The notes: a model not told the origin generated them from the letters alone. A DNA stretch of 64,000 nucleotides from Callorhinus ursinus (GCF_003265705.1 NW_020312817.1:50381589-50445588), one strand, 5' to 3'. Shown: positions 10,811-22,849, numbered from the stretch's first letter. Translations and numbers: made by a program.

Positions 10811-10920
10811 AATAACATGTATATAGTACTTGTTTTATGGTATTTGCCCTATAAATCTGATATCCTTTCCCCGAGGCTGGGATAGGTAGTAAGTTCAACT
10901 TCCGAGACAAATCTATTTTT

Positions 10921-11116
10921 TTTTTAAGATTTTACTTATTTATCTGACAGAGAGAGACACAGCGAGAGAGGGAACACACGCAGGGGGTGTGGGAGAGGGA
11001 GAGGGAGGCTTCCCGCAGAAGCAGAGAGCCCGATGCGGGGCTTGATTCCAGGAACCTGGGATCATGACCTGAGCCAAAGGCAGACGCTTAACGACTGAGC
11101 CACCCAGGCGCCCCTT
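10921..11116 (-). repeat. CAN-SINE with 17-bp perfect TSD
   Basis: Reverse element ending GACTGAGCCACCCAGGCGCC. Perfect TSD GAGACAAATCTATTTTT at 10904-10920 and 11117-11133. Its body (CGAGAGAGGGAACACACGCAG) is of the young GTTCCCTCTCTCGC subtype. Confidence 0.96.
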
Positions 11117-11133
11117 GAGACAAATCTATTTTT

Positions 11134-12996
11134 AAAGAATTCTCAAGAACAGTTTCATTTGCTACGGATGGATTTCAGATCTTTAATAGGAGTTCATGTA
11201 GTTTAGTCATCAAGTGCAACAAAAACAAATAAGTACAATCAATTTTAAGAGTAGAATTTAAGATTTCTTGTTTTCTACTGGAGGAATAAAATTTAATGCT
11301 TTTTATTTTTGTTATATGATTACCCTTAAGTTTGGCACTTACATTTATTTACTCCTATTAATTTATTTAATTTACCAACATATTATCTTCCAAACAAAGT
11401 GATGACTTTAACATACTTTTATGCCCGTTGGGACCATGACCAATTTGATATTGTCTAGAAAATTCATTCTGGGTTGTTATAGATATACTTTTTCTCTTTT
11501 TCCTCTTTGGTCATTTAGGTTTCAGACAATGATAACATTTGCTAAGTTATTTAATTGCCCTTGTACCTCCCATATACCTGGCAGCATTCTCTTGGTTTAT
11601 TTCTCCTCTTATTTAAACACTTCCCTTAAGAGTATTTCCAGTGTCCTTTATGTGGTAACTTCTCAGGCCTTTTGTGCCAGAGAATATCTTTAATACAGTC
11701 TCACATTTAGATTATAATACATAGTAGCTCTTTTTCTTTAATACTTTAAAATTATTATCCCATTGACATGGATTCACTTTTTCCGTGGGAAAAGGTGATG
11801 TCAATATTATTCTTGTTCCTTCGTAGCTCATTTACTCTGGAGATTCTTTGGGTATAAATGTGATTTTTTTTTCTCACCTACCTGGCTTGACATGTAACAA
11901 AACTTTTCAATTCTGAGAACTTTATCATCATTATTGTTTCAAACTTTATTCATCATTATTGTTTCAATAATTTTATTCTTCTCTTATTCTGGGACTCCGG
12001 CTATCTGGATGTTAACATTTCTACCTCAATGATTCATCTCTCCTAGCTTGCATTTTATGTTACATTTTCTGCTATCTCCTGGTAAAAGTTTTTAATGTGA
12101 TCTTTTGAGTCACTAATTTGTCCCTTGGGTGAATCCATGCTGCTATTTCTCCCAGCTGTTTTTATACATAAATATAAATATAATTCAACTATATATTATA
12201 TATATTATATCCCATCTGTTATTTCAAGTATGTTTTTACAGCTTTTCCATCGTATTCTTTTTAATGAATCCTTTTTCTTTATTCATAGTAATAATCTCTT
12301 CTATTTTTCTCAGTCCTTCTTTCCTCATCTCTTCTCCCTGTCTCCTTGAAAATAATAACTTTATTGCCATTAAAAATAATCATAGCAACTTTATAAATGC
12401 TGTAAGATACTGAAGAAAGAACCACAAAAACCTCAGGGGAAATAAACATGATATTTTATTCCAAGCCACACTGTCATTCAAATACATAGGCAACAGATAA
12501 GCAGCTTGGGACACAAAAGAATTCTGAGAATTCTTATGAGTTCAAATGGAGGATTCTACTAGAAGATAAATTTAGGCCTACCTGAAGATGACTGGAGAAG
12601 CTGCAACAAAAGAACTGGCAGAGAGCGTTGGATGCACATTACCGCAGAACCAAGACCAAGCACATGCAGTGACTGTGGTGGAAGAAGAGATTAGAAATGA
12701 TCTAGAAAGGACATAACTGACAAAAATTCAGAGGGGAAAGGGGCACAAAGACAGGATAAAGTATAAATACGTTGTGGCATAAATGTGTTTCCTCATCTTC
12801 AATAGCTTGGTCTACAGAGCTGCCAAATCAAGTGAGAGAAAGATATTTAATAATGCAAAGTTTAACTCTAAGAAAATAAAACTATCAATTAAAATTAAGT
12901 GAGGGTAAAGAAAAGGGGAAGGAAGTAGAAATATTCTAATTTTATCATGGCTCATAGTGGGGAATTCATAGACTCTACCTGAAGAAATACAAGATT
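11134..12996. other. A/T-rich stretch, probably decayed LINE; no gene seen
   Basis: Long T-rich sequence (11400-12350) followed by A-rich sequence (12420-12990). Open frames at 11421-11693 and 12125-12413 are low-complexity F/I/L-rich translations with no domain. The composition resembles decayed L1/HAL1-type sequence, but I cannot assign it. Confidence 0.4.
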
Positions 12997-13008
12997 AAGA
13001 TAGTTACA

Positions 13009-13339
13009 TAAATATCAAAAAAAAAAAAACAAGAAATAACAAGTGTTGGTGAGGATGTGGGAAAAAGGAGACCCTTTTGCATGGTTGGTATAATATAAAT
13101 TGGTACGATCATTATGGAAAACAGTATGGGGTTTCCTCCAACAATTAAAAATAGAACTAGTGTATGATCTAGCATATGATCCAGCTATTCCACTTCTGGG
13201 TATTTATCCAAAGGAAATGAAATCACTATCTATCTCAGAAAGATAGATATCTACACCCCCATGTTCGTTGAAGCATTATTTACAATAGCCAAGATATAGA
13301 AACAACATGTGTCCATTAATGAAGGAATAGATAAAGAAA

Positions 13340-13372
<33 letters not shown>

Positions 13373-14101
13373 GGAATATTATCTGGTCATAAAAAAGAAG
13401 AAATCTTGCCACTTATAACAATATCGATGGGCCTTGAGGGCATTATGCTAAACAAAGTAAGTCAGACAGAGGACAAATACTATATGATCTCATTTATATG
13501 TGGAATCTAAAAAATGAAACTCCTAGATACAGAGAACAGACTGGTGGTTGCTGAGCGGGGGGGGGGGGGGCAAATGGGTGAAGGTGGTCAAAAGGTATAA
13601 ACTTCCAGTTATAAGATGAATAAGTCCTGGGGATATAATGCAAAGCATGGTGACTATAGTTAACAATATTGTATTGTATGTTTGAAAGTTGCTAGGAGAG
13701 TTAGATCTTAAAAGTTATCATCGCAAGAAAAATAAATTTGTCATTATATGTGGTGATGGCAGCAGCTGGGTGATGCAGTTGGTTGAGCATCAGACTCTTG
13801 GTTTCTGCTCAGATTGTGATCTCAGGGTCATGAGATTTAGCCCGGGGTTGGGCTCCATGCTCAGCACAGAGTCGGCTTGACTCTCTCTCCCTCTCCATCA
13901 GCCCCTCCCCCCATGCTTGCTCACGATCTCTCTCTCTCTCTTCTCAAATAGATAAATCTTTTAAAAAGTTATGTGTGGTGATGGGTATTAACTAAACTTA
14001 TTCTGATAATCATTTAGCAATATATGCATCTATCAAATCAAATTATGTTGTGCACCTAAAACTAATAAAATGTTATATATCCATTGTATCTCATTTTAAA
14101 A
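13009..14101 (+). repeat. 5'-truncated LINE-1 with TSD
   Basis: L1 ORF2-end and 3' UTR motifs in order: GTTGGTGAGGATGTGGG, GATCCAGCTATTCCACTTCTG, GTTCGTTGAAGCATTATTTAC, GGAATATTATCTGGTCAT, GATCTCATTTATATGTGGAA. It contains a (TG)n tract at 13341-13369 and a G run at 13557-13570. TSD AAGATAGTTACA lies at 12997-13008 and 14102-14113. A SINE sits within. ORF2 is not intact. Confidence 0.88.
13760..13966 (+). repeat. CAN-SINE inside the L1
   Basis: Older GAGCATCAGACTCTTGG subtype. Flanking repeats TATGTGGTGATGG (about 13747-13759) and TATGTGTGGTGATGG (about 13969-13983) mark insertion into the L1 3' region. Confidence 0.85.
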
Positions 14102-14189
14102 AAGATAGTTACAAAAAATTACAAAGCTAAAAATTAGAATACAAATTTAAAATTTCCAAATTATTAGAAGAAATCCACACTCAAAACAA

Positions 14190-14395
14190 AACAAACAGCT
14201 GGAGAAATCTAAATAAGATTGGTAGTTGTATCAATGACAATATCCTGGTTGTAACACTGTACTAGAGTTTTGTGAAATGTTACCAATTCGGGGAAACTGG
14301 GTAAAGTGTATGCCAGATCTCTCTGTATTATGTCTTATAAGTACATGTGCCTGCAATTACTCAATTAAAATTACAATGAAAAAGACAGCAAAGCA
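14190..14395 (+). repeat. Old L1M-like 3' end
   Basis: AAATAAGATTGGTAGTTGTATC, ATATCCTGGTTGTAACACTGT, GGGGAAACTGGGTAAAG, TCTCTCTGTATTATG and AATTAAAATTAC match the shape of ancient L1M 3' termini. Recalled family, not searched. Confidence 0.5.
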
Positions 14396-14872
14396 AACAG
14401 TGCAAAAATATTTTAAAGCTAAAAAGCAGTAAAGACCCAAAATATTACAGAAATAGAGCCCGAACCTTCATTTTAATTAATGTAAATGAGCAAGATTTAG
14501 ATTTTCAGACAAAAAGACTTTCAAATTGGCTCACAAAGCAAAAGGCAACTAGGTGTTACAGTCTAGAGACACACCCAAAACAAATTAGCACTCTCATACT
14601 TCCTCACATTGCCTGACTTTTAGTGGATGCTATTTTATTTTCCATTGTGGAAGTTTATAACATAGACATTTCGTTCTATAACATTCGTTTCCCTAGTGTT
14701 TATTCCTAGCTCTATGTTTGAATTGGTATTGCAAATAACACTTCCAAACATCATTTCTAGTTCTTTATTTTGATTCTCTTCTTGATTCTATTTCTATCAT
14801 TAAAATACTTTTTTCAAGAAAAGCTTATATAACAACAGCTACAACAACAGAGTCGGCAGTGCAAAACAATTT
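14396..14872. other. Unassigned A/T-rich sequence, no gene seen
   Basis: No supported feature. Confidence 0.4.
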
Positions 14873-14874
14873 TA

Positions 14875-15002
14875 ACATTGGTTCAGCCCTCGCTATGTGC
14901 TGAGAACTGTGCCCAGATACTTTAAATGATCTCATTTAGCCCTCAAAACAACCCTGTCTTGAAACTATTATTCTCTCTATTTTATAGTTACTTATTCCTT
15001 AA
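14875..15002 (+). repeat. MIR fragment
   Basis: CGCTATGTGCTGAGAACTGTG, TTTAAATGATCTCATTTAGCC, CTCAAAACAACCCTG, TATTTTATAG: the 5'-central MIR core. Confidence 0.65.
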
Positions 15003-15053
15003 ACACAGTAATTTTGCTCTCTTCTAGCTTCTGTATCTAAAATTGCTTATCTA

Positions 15054-15253
15054 GGGGCGCCTGGGTGGCTCAGTCGTTAAGCGTCTGCCTTGGACTCAGG
15101 TCATGACCCCAGGGTCCTGGGATCATCCCCGCATCAGGCTCCCTGCTCGGCGGGAAGCCTGCTTCTCCCTCTCCCACTCCCCCTGCTTGTGTTCCCTCTC
15201 TCGCTGTGTCTCTGTCAAATAAATAAATAAAATCTTTTAAAAAATAATAAAAT
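15054..15253 (+). repeat. CAN-SINE
   Basis: Young GTCGTTAAGCGTCTGCC subtype with TSD AAAATTGCTTATCTA at 15039-15053 and AAAATTGATTATCTA at 15254-15268. Confidence 0.95.
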
Positions 15254-15417
15254 AAAATTGATTATCTACACCCCACCACCCCAGCATTTAAATTCTACCG
15301 TCAAGAATATAGAAGGTTATTATACCAAGGACAATGTCTTCATTTGAATTTGGCAAACAAAAGACCCCTTCATCCTTAGAGGGCAGTGGGAGATTAAAGA
15401 TAATAGCAATTTTTTTT

Positions 15418-15606
15418 AAGATTTATTTATTTATTTTGAGAGAGTGAGAATAAGAGAGAGATAGAGTACATGAGAGGGGGGAGGGTTAGAGGGAGAAGCA
15501 GACTCCCCGCTGAGCAGGAAGCCTGATGCAGGACTCGATCCGGGACTCCAGGATCATGACCTGAGCGGAAGGCAGTTGCTTAACCGACTGAGCCACCCAG
15601 GTGCCC
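15418..15606 (-). repeat. CAN-SINE, first of a same-site pair
   Basis: Reverse element. TSD GATAATAGCAATTTTTTT lies at 15399-15416 and 15607-15624. The right-hand copy served as target for the next SINE. Confidence 0.95.
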
Positions 15607-15624
15607 GATAATAGCAATTTTTTT

Positions 15625-15820
15625 AAAAAAGATTTTATTTATTTATTTATTTGAGAGAGCGAGAATGAGAGAGAGAGAGAGCACATGAGAGGGGGGAGGG
15701 TCAGAGGGAGAAGCAGACTCCCCACTGAACAGGGAGCCGGAGGCGGGGCTCAATCCCGGGACTTCAGGATCATGACCTGAGCCAAAGGCAGTTGCTGAAC
15801 CAACTGAGCCACCCAGGCGC
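15625..15820 (-). repeat. CAN-SINE, second of a same-site pair
   Basis: Reverse element in the same orientation, directly after the previous TSD copy. A third copy, CAATTTTTTTT, follows at 15821-15831. The two SINEs are similar but not identical, so this is two insertions or an old duplication (see findings). Confidence 0.94.
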
Positions 15821-15831
15821 CAATTTTTTTT

Positions 15832-16504
15832 AATAATAGCAAAATTTTGTTCTAGCACACTTGGGAGTTCCACAAAATAAGCCCTGAAAAGCTGACTTTT
15901 GAGACCCTCCATTTACTGAAGAGTGAAAGGAAGGCTTGAGGAGTAGCTCAGGGCTGGAAGTAAGGTGTTTTCTTACATGGGTAGGATATCAGTGTAGCCA
16001 AAGGAAGATCGTACTAGAACTTTAAAGTACTCAAGTCTGGGTGAGCAATGAACAAGGATTGTTTTATCTGAAGTTGCAATTCTGAAGGAAAAGGCTAAAA
16101 AAATATTGTTTTAAAAATTATTGGTAATTGGAATCATCCCCAAATCCAGGAACTTATATACTTCCCCAGTTGTGGTAGTGAAGAAACAGGCACAAAATTC
16201 ACTTGTGTGTATTGCCATATTCTTAATTAATTGCATCTTTCTGTACTGCTTCTGGGGTATTGGAAGATTGGATAATTACCTTCTCCTTTTACTTTTCTTT
16301 AAAATACTAGTTATGGCAAAGTTCTTCCTCTTACTCATTCCCACCTCTCACTATTGTAAGTGGGTGTGTAGGTGGTAGTTAAATTCATCATTCACTCCAT
16401 AGGTCGAAGAATACTGGAATGATGATAGACTGGATGAGGAATGGGCACCACCTGGAAATTGCAATCTCCAAGACTAACTAACAATCCTAAAATGAAAACA
16501 GTAA
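15832..16504. other. Low-repeat sequence, no gene seen
   Basis: A hydrophobic 85-codon frame at 16121-16378 has no family resemblance and lies in A/T-rich sequence without splice or promoter signals. Confidence 0.45.
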
Positions 16505-16665
16505 AGCATGGTGATTAAGAACAATGAACTTGGGAGCCACAAGCTCAGGTTCAAATGCAGGCTCTGCCATACAACCTAGGCACCGCTGTGAGGATTAAGT
16601 TAATACATCTAATGTACTTAGAAAAATGCCTGCCACACAGTATGTGCTCAAGAAAAAAATTAATG
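16505..16665 (+). repeat. MIR
   Basis: GTGATTAAGAACAATGAACTTGG, GGTTCAAATGCAGGCTCTGCC, GTGAGGATTAAGTTAATAC, CCTGCCACACAGTATGTGCTC: the standard MIR layout with a central deletion. Confidence 0.72.
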
Positions 16666-16669
16666 GTCC

Positions 16670-18530
16670 CATGCTTTTATCTCAAGGTGCCGAATATGAC
16701 TGTGTATTGGTTCCTGGGAAGCATTTCATGTTTTCCAATTAGCAGTATGGAACAGACCCTTAAATATGTTATACTGCCTCCAGCATTCAAAGGTGTCCTT
16801 GAAACATTTGTATTATTCGTAGTGACGAGGCACAAGGTGAAACAACTTGCCTTTCATTTTGGATGGAGTATCCCAACATACCCCAGATCTTTTCACACTC
16901 CAACCACCCGATAATTTCTCTAGAGTGGAAGGCTCTTGTATTTCACAGAATTAGCTCTTTGCTTTGCTCCCTTCACGGGAAACTTCACAAAGTACCCTGT
17001 GTACTTGTGGCTTTTAGTTCTCCAGAGCCTTTGGTATGATGCCATCATTCTTACAAAGCAGCATACTGTCCTTTGGAATGGAGATGGAGTCAGGGACACT
17101 GCAGAGTTCCAGAGCCCCATTTGGTTGTGGGGGCTCCCAGGCTCTGTTCCTGATTCATCAGCCACCTGACTTACCAGCCTCTGGCTTAGTTTTTTCTGCT
17201 TGTGAAATTGAACAAGGTTGCTTTGTGGAAGAGGCCAACAGAAAGGTTGGGGAAAGACCTGGAATGGGTGGAGAGTCAGAAGAGTACGGGATATCCAGTG
17301 GTGTCAAAGAATGACAAAAGTCTTGGATGACAGGTGCAGCACAACCAGGGTCCACACTGTACATAAAACCCAGCGTTCCCAGCAGATTGAATCTGTTTAT
17401 ATTCAGTTTTGAAAAGTGGCAATGGGGGTGAGGGTGGTAAGGAACAAGCAAACAGACTAAAAAAGAAACCATCTTATTCTCTTTTTTATGCAGCTTCTGG
17501 AACCCACTCAAGTGGTAAGACATCCTATTCCAAGGAAGAGAAATGCTTTTCATTACTTGGTGATAAGCTGGATTGGCAATTTATTAGCATCTATTTTAAC
17601 ATCCCAGGCATCTCATGTAACGACAGGAGAGGTTGACCAACATTTATGGAAAAACATTTAGGAACTTCCATAAATTTGTGTTTCCTGTACAGAGCACTGA
17701 CAATCCGGAGATGTAATGACGATTTTGAAATCTGGGTTTAGGAATTCCTTTGAAATTGGTCCAGGCTTGTCAGTGCCTTTGAAAAGCATATGGCTAAAGG
17801 CAGCAATGAATAATAAAAACCCAAGGAGGCACAGCTCAATCACTCAGTTGCTTTTCTCCCCCACCCCCAGCTGCCTTTGCTATCCATCCATTACATGCTC
17901 TCCGGGCCATTGGCAGGAAATCTGTAAATGTCAATGTGAGGAGTTTCTGGTGCATTATTATAGCAGGCAACATTATTGTTTTTTTCTCCTTTAAAAAATA
18001 TCTTGGCAAGATACCTGAGACTCTGGAATGGGCCGCCAAATCTCAGTAGGATTCCAGATGGTTGAGATTCCGGCTCCTGATGCCCTGATGTCTCCCCCTC
18101 CCTTCCCTCTTAGATATTTTCATTTGTGTTCTCCTCAGAGATAAATATTTTTATGTCAACCAGCCTCAATTGTGGTCATTATTGAACATTTCCGTGTTAC
18201 CCCGGAGGTGAATGAGCTCAGTCATGTACACTCGTGGGGTGCAGCCTCATTTCTCCCCTTTGCAGGTGCCCCTTGCCCCTTTCAGCAGCCTCCCCCCCCC
18301 CCCCCCCCCCTGAGGTGTCCCGTGAGGGCCTGACCTACTAATGCTCCCGCTTTCTTCCCCCATTTACCTGGCTGGCCCCTAATATGTGATCAAGCACTGG
18401 CACGGTGGTGTGTGAGCTTCTTTGTGATCCCGCCCTGACCTCGGCGGTCTGGGTGACTGCCCTGCTCTGGGCTCCCCTTGGCACCCCATGTTGTCCCCCA
18501 TTGCAAGAAGAGAATGTAGCGACCACACAC
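16670..18530. other. Repeat-poor intergenic block, candidate regulatory sequence
   Basis: About 1.9 kb with no recognised SINE or LINE, unusual for the desert around it. It contains a C homopolymer at 18292-18310. Overlapping frames on both strands at 16920-17640 are mutually exclusive and lack family signatures. The 17640-18250 part looks most like a conserved non-coding element (see findings). Confidence 0.5.
18292..18310. repeat. Poly(C) homopolymer
   Basis: Nineteen consecutive C. Its length may be unreliable in the assembly. Confidence 0.95.
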
Positions 18531-18534
18531 GGAG

Positions 18535-18770
18535 ACTTCAGGCAGATTCGGCGCAGCTCCGGGCTCTGCCTCTTGCTCTGTGTGACCTCAGGCTGGGCAC
18601 TTAACCCCTCTAAGCCTCAGCCCCCTCATCTGAAAATGAGGAATACTAAAATTACCCGAGCCTGACGGTCGGGAGGACTAAACAAGGTAAAGTACTCCCA
18701 TGGTCGGGGTCACACCTGCACATAGTCATTGTTCCGTGGACGTGTAGCTATCGTCGTTGTTATTCTAATA
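18535..18770 (+). repeat. MIR
   Basis: GCTCTGCCTCTTGCTCTGTG, CTCAGGCTGGGCACTTAACC, CCCTCATCTGAAAATGAGGA, then GGAGGACTAAACAAGG and CTGCACATAGTC. Confidence 0.78.
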
Positions 18771-18799
18771 GAACTTCATTTCCACTGTTGGGTGGGGGT

Positions 18800-18905
18800 C
18801 TGTCTGCCATGCTGTATGGTAAGCTCCTTGAGAGCAGGGACCACAGCTTTGTCATCTCTGAGCCCCAATCCCTAACTCAGTAGGTATTAATCCATTCTCC
18901 TCAAA
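18800..18905 (+). repeat. L2 3' end-like
   Basis: GTAAGCTCCTTGAGAGCAGG, GACCACAGCTTTGTCATCTC and AACTCAGTAGGTATTAAT match the common 3' end of mammalian L2. Confidence 0.6.
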
Positions 18906-19929
18906 GGGTATTTGTATGTTTAAGTGGGGCTGTTGGAAGGACTGTGCCCTAAACGAAGGGTGTGATTCTAATCAGGGACACTTCAGTTATACGTAAGGCA
19001 GGGATATTTCTACTACTTTACTCATGTGTCCATTTTTCCCCCTAAGGAAGGGAATACCACATTATTGGTCCTTTCTGAGAGAGGAGGAGTTGCTCAAAGC
19101 CTAGAACATTCCTGAACCATGTTGCACGGGTGGATAGAGCCACTGGAACTTGTACCAGGTAAGAGTTTGAGCTCTGTTCTTTTACTCCCTACCTCCCTGC
19201 ACTGAGTAGAGCAGGTTTGACTGTCCTTCTGGTCAACTCCCTTGTTCTGTCTTCCCTGCCTGGACCTATGGGACGGAGGGGTGTGTGTAGACTCTGCAGG
19301 AGTTATCCTCAGTTCGGAAGAGATGGCATAGGAAACATCTCCTAGACTTTCAGAACTAAGCCTCATGCTCCAGCCCAGAGAAACCCTACCTTTGGCAGGT
19401 GACCTCTATTTGTGCACTATTAATTACGTGATGCTGTATTTCCCACTTCTGTGTATAGCTGAGGGAACCTCAAAATAGATAGGGAACACAAACTATAATT
19501 CAGACACCCCGAATTGAAATAGGGGATATGGGGGTTACCCTCATGAGCATTTTAAGACTATATGATCCCTGCTAGGGACTATGGAAAGGAAGACAGCACT
19601 AATCCAGAAACTCTTGAGACATTCTGAGAGAGTTCTTGAGATGGGCCAGAGCAGGGGAGTTTTCATGTTACTCTCTACCCATCTGTTCTGATTAAATCAG
19701 TTATGATGAGCCCATGCGGCTCTGACCATAAAAAGGATGTGATTGGAAAAAAAGAGGCCCATTTTCCGATTGGGCAGCAGTGAATGAGAGGCAGGGCAGG
19801 GAAACCACCTCTTCTCTCCTCCTTTGAGTTCTACTTCAAGAGTCCTTCCTTCCGTATTCTGCTTCCCCCTTTGAGCCACACTATCTTCTCCTCCAGAACC
19901 CTCTCCATTTCTAAGTAAATAGCCCTTGG
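18906..19929. other. Low-repeat sequence, no gene seen
   Basis: Antisense frames of 60 and 90 codons have no family signature. No promoter or exon supported. Confidence 0.45.
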
Positions 19930-20065
19930 CTGGAAGTCAGGTGCCCTGGATTCTTGCCCCCAGCTCTGCTCCTAACTCACCAGCCAGGGGACCTTAAATC
20001 CTTAACTTCTCTGAGTCCATTTCTCATCTGGAAAGCAGGTACAAATACTTAGTTCTTAGGAGACT
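19930..20065 (+). repeat. MIR
   Basis: GGCTGGAAGTCAGGTGCCC, CCCAGCTCTGCTCCTAACTC, TCCTTAACTTCTCTGAGTCC, TTCTCATCTGGAAAGCAGG. Confidence 0.7.
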
Positions 20066-20355
20066 GTCAGGTCATCAGGGTGAGCCCTAATCCAATTTGA
20101 CTGTTGTCCTTATAAAAAGGGAAAATTTGGACATAGAGACAGACACATGCCTAGGGGTAAGACAATAGGAGGAGAACACAGGGAGAATACAGCCCCCTAC
20201 AAGCCAAGGGACGCCTGAGGCTACCAGAAGCTAGAAGAAAGGCCTGGACAGATCCTTCCCTACTTCCTTCAGAGGGAGTATGGCCCTGCTGACACCTCGA
20301 TTTCAGACTCTGGCCTCCACTTTGTGATGGCAGCCTTAGGAAACTAATATAGCAT
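20066..20355 (+). repeat. MaLR (MLT1-like) LTR
   Basis: CTAATCCAATTTGACTGTTG, CCTTATAAAAAGGGAAAATTTG, TACAAGCCAAGGGACGCC, CCAGAAGCTAGAAGAAAGGC and a terminal AGCCTTAGGAAACTAATATA are diagnostic of MLT1 LTRs. Non-coding. Confidence 0.75.
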
Positions 20356-20445
20356 TAACTGTCCTCAAGATCTATGACTGTGGCCAGGTGTTCTGTTGCT
20401 TACTGCCAAAAACATTGCTAATCGCTATCCCTGAGATGTATATAT

Positions 20446-20720
20446 GTTAGTGTTAGTTATTTATTGCTGTATAACAAATAACTCCCAAAACTTAGCAACT
20501 TAAAACAACAACAACAAAAAAACATTTATCTCATGCAGTTTCTATGGGTTGGGAATCCAGCTTAAGTGGGTAGTTCTGGCTCTGGTGAAAGCCTCATGAA
20601 GTTAAAGTCAAGATGTTGGCCTGAAAGCCTGACTGAGGCTGGAGGGTCCACTTCCCTCCAGAACATCAACATTGATAAGACTCCATTCTAGGGACTCCAG
20701 TCCATGTGTGTTTTGGTTCC
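20446..20720 (-). repeat. LTR/MaLR-like fragment
   Basis: TTATTGCTGTATAACAAATAAC, CCCAAAACTTAGCAACTTAAAAC and ACATTTATCTCATGCAGTTTC resemble the antisense 3' half of a mammalian LTR. A related block occurs at 51484-51845. Family not resolved. Confidence 0.5.
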
Positions 20721-20722
20721 AT

Positions 20723-20913
20723 TATTTATTTATTTATTTATTTATTAAAAGATTTTATTTATTTACTTGAGAGAGAGAGAGAGCCTGAGCAGTGGGGAGG
20801 GGCAGAGGGAGAGGGAGAGACAGACTCCCCGGTGAGCATGGAGCCTGATGTGGGACTCCATCCCAGGACCCAAGCCAAAGGCAGATGCTTAACCAACTGA
20901 ATGACCCATATTC
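20723..20913 (-). repeat. CAN-SINE
   Basis: Reverse element with (ATTT)n tail and a shortened head lacking the GATCATGACC block. TSD TTTTGGTTCCAT at 20711-20722 and 20914-20925. Confidence 0.92.
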
Positions 20914-20925
20914 TTTTGGTTCCAT

Positions 20926-22174
20926 ATTCTAGACCCTCCTAGAAGACAGAATACAACTGGCCCAGCCTGGACCAGGTCTCCTCCTATAGACCAAATCAGC
21001 CTTTGGTGAGAAGTCCCAAGTCCTTCTTCCCCTGGCTGCCTCCTCATTTCTGCTCTTCTGCTCACACCTACCCACCCCGTCCATGCCTTCACCCTACCCG
21101 AGGCTTCAGACTTCAGGTTCCGTTCTGACAGAGGCACTGGTGGTCAGTGTCTTAGAGACTACATTGTCTTGGTGACAGGTAAAGCCTTCTTATAGTACCT
21201 GAAGTCCAGATAATTATAGATCTTGCAGATTCTTCAGAGTAAAACATTTACAAGACAGACCTTTGTTCTGCTAATTCAACTTGCTTCCCACAATTCATTT
21301 TTATTCTAGGGACCTTCTCCCCAACAAGGGGGGAGAGGGACTAAGGGGTTTCCACAGCACATATCGCTTTTTATCTCCAAGTCTGGGCAAGTATCTTATG
21401 ACTCCTACTTGCTATCTGGAACTGGGAGACACAGATACCAACTCCACTGGGAGGAGTGACTAATGGCAGCATGTGTCACTCCACGCAGCAGCCTCTAAAT
21501 TATGAGCCTCAAAGGAGAATGTCACTCACCAGCCATTCTGCTTCATGGCAGAGGCTGAGGGAAAAACACTAATCAGTATTGGAGAGGAGGTGGGTAGGGA
21601 GTGTGGGGTGGGGATCTCTTAGTCAGCCACCCTGATCCTATCCTAGAAGAAAGAAATTCTGGAAGGTGACAAAGGAAGTTATATCCAAATTGGTGGGGGA
21701 TGGCTTCAAGATGAATAATATCTCAGCTATATTTGAGCTCCTCTTAAACATAGAAAGTTATGCTGCAAGAAATAGCATTTAATCTGAGCTTTAGTCTCTG
21801 CCAACTGAGGCCATTTAAGGATGTTTTGGAAAATGTTAAGCCCACCAACGCAGATTGGCCCTATCAGTGACAATGAGGGCAGATGAGAAAGTGTTATAAC
21901 AGGACAGGCTTCTGACTCCAAACCTGATATGGGTACAGCATGGAAAGTCATCTTGGGGGGAGCAAGATGAAGGGATGACATGGGGGACCACACAATTAAA
22001 TATGAATTACTGCCAAGGGCCTAGTTTTGTTCTGAGTGGTGAGTTTGTGGGTGCTATTACATTATTAAAAGCAACTAAATAAAAGTAAGTTATAAATGAG
22101 GATGGGGGTGGGACAGAAGAGTCCTCAGCAGCTCCAGGTTCCTATCTTTTAAGTGGGATATTTTTTTAAGGCTT
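20926..22174. other. Low-repeat sequence, no gene seen
   Basis: No coding exon supported. Frames of up to 88 codons on either strand lack signatures. Confidence 0.45.
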
Positions 22175-22191
22175 AGAAAATACTGGATTCA

Positions 22192-22388
22192 GGGGCACCT
22201 GGGTGGCTCAGATGGTTAAGCGTCTGCCTTCGGCTCGGGTAGTGATCCCAGGGTCCTGGGATCGAGCCCCACATCGGGCTCCCTGCTCCGCGGGGAGTCT
22301 GCTTCTCCCTCTCCCTCTACTGCTCCCCCTGCTTGTGCTCTCTCGCTCTCTATCAAATAAATAAATAAATAAAATCTTAAAAAAAAAA
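22192..22388 (+). repeat. CAN-SINE
   Basis: Perfect 17-bp TSD AGAAAATACTGGATTCA at 22175-22191 and 22389-22405. Confidence 0.96.
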
Positions 22389-22616
22389 AGAAAATACTGG
22401 ATTCACAAAAGAGTAAATATCTCCATAATCTTATCATGTTTGGTATATGGAGTTTATAAATGTCTCTCCCCCACCCCTGCAAGTCCGGGAGTTCTCAGTA
22501 GGTTTGGGGCAGGTACTTCCTAACTTATAGAATGACCATATAATAGGGAGATCTTCAGCTTCCTCAACTCTGTCAGTCCACTTGGTGAAAATATCTCTTT
22601 AAAATCTCTCTCTTTT

Positions 22617-22832
22617 GGGGCGCCTGGGTGGCTCAGATGGTTGAGCGTCTGCCTTCAGCTCGGGTCATGATCCCAGGGTCCTGGGATCAGGCCCCTCATC
22701 GGGCTCTTGGCTCAGCCGGGAGCCTGCTTCTCCCTCTGCCTGCCACTCCCCCTGCTCATGTTCTCTCTCTGTGTGTCTTTCTCTCAAATGAATAAATAAA
22801 ATCTTTAAAAATCTTTAAAAATAAAATAAAAT
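22617..22832 (+). repeat. CAN-SINE
   Basis: TSD AAATCTCTCTCTTTT at 22602-22616 and 22833-22847. First member of a dense cluster of four SINEs in 550 bp. Confidence 0.94.
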
Positions 22833-22849
22833 AAATCTCTCTCTTTTTT

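Larger units (their letters stand above)
10370..10860 (+). repeat. MIR, split by a SINE and an L1 tail
   Basis: MIR core at 10385-10465 (GAGACCTTGGGCAAATTACTT, CTTAGTTTTTCCACCTG, TAAAATGGGATTAT). It resumes after the SINE at 10684 and again after the L1 tail at about 10811. Confidence 0.75.
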
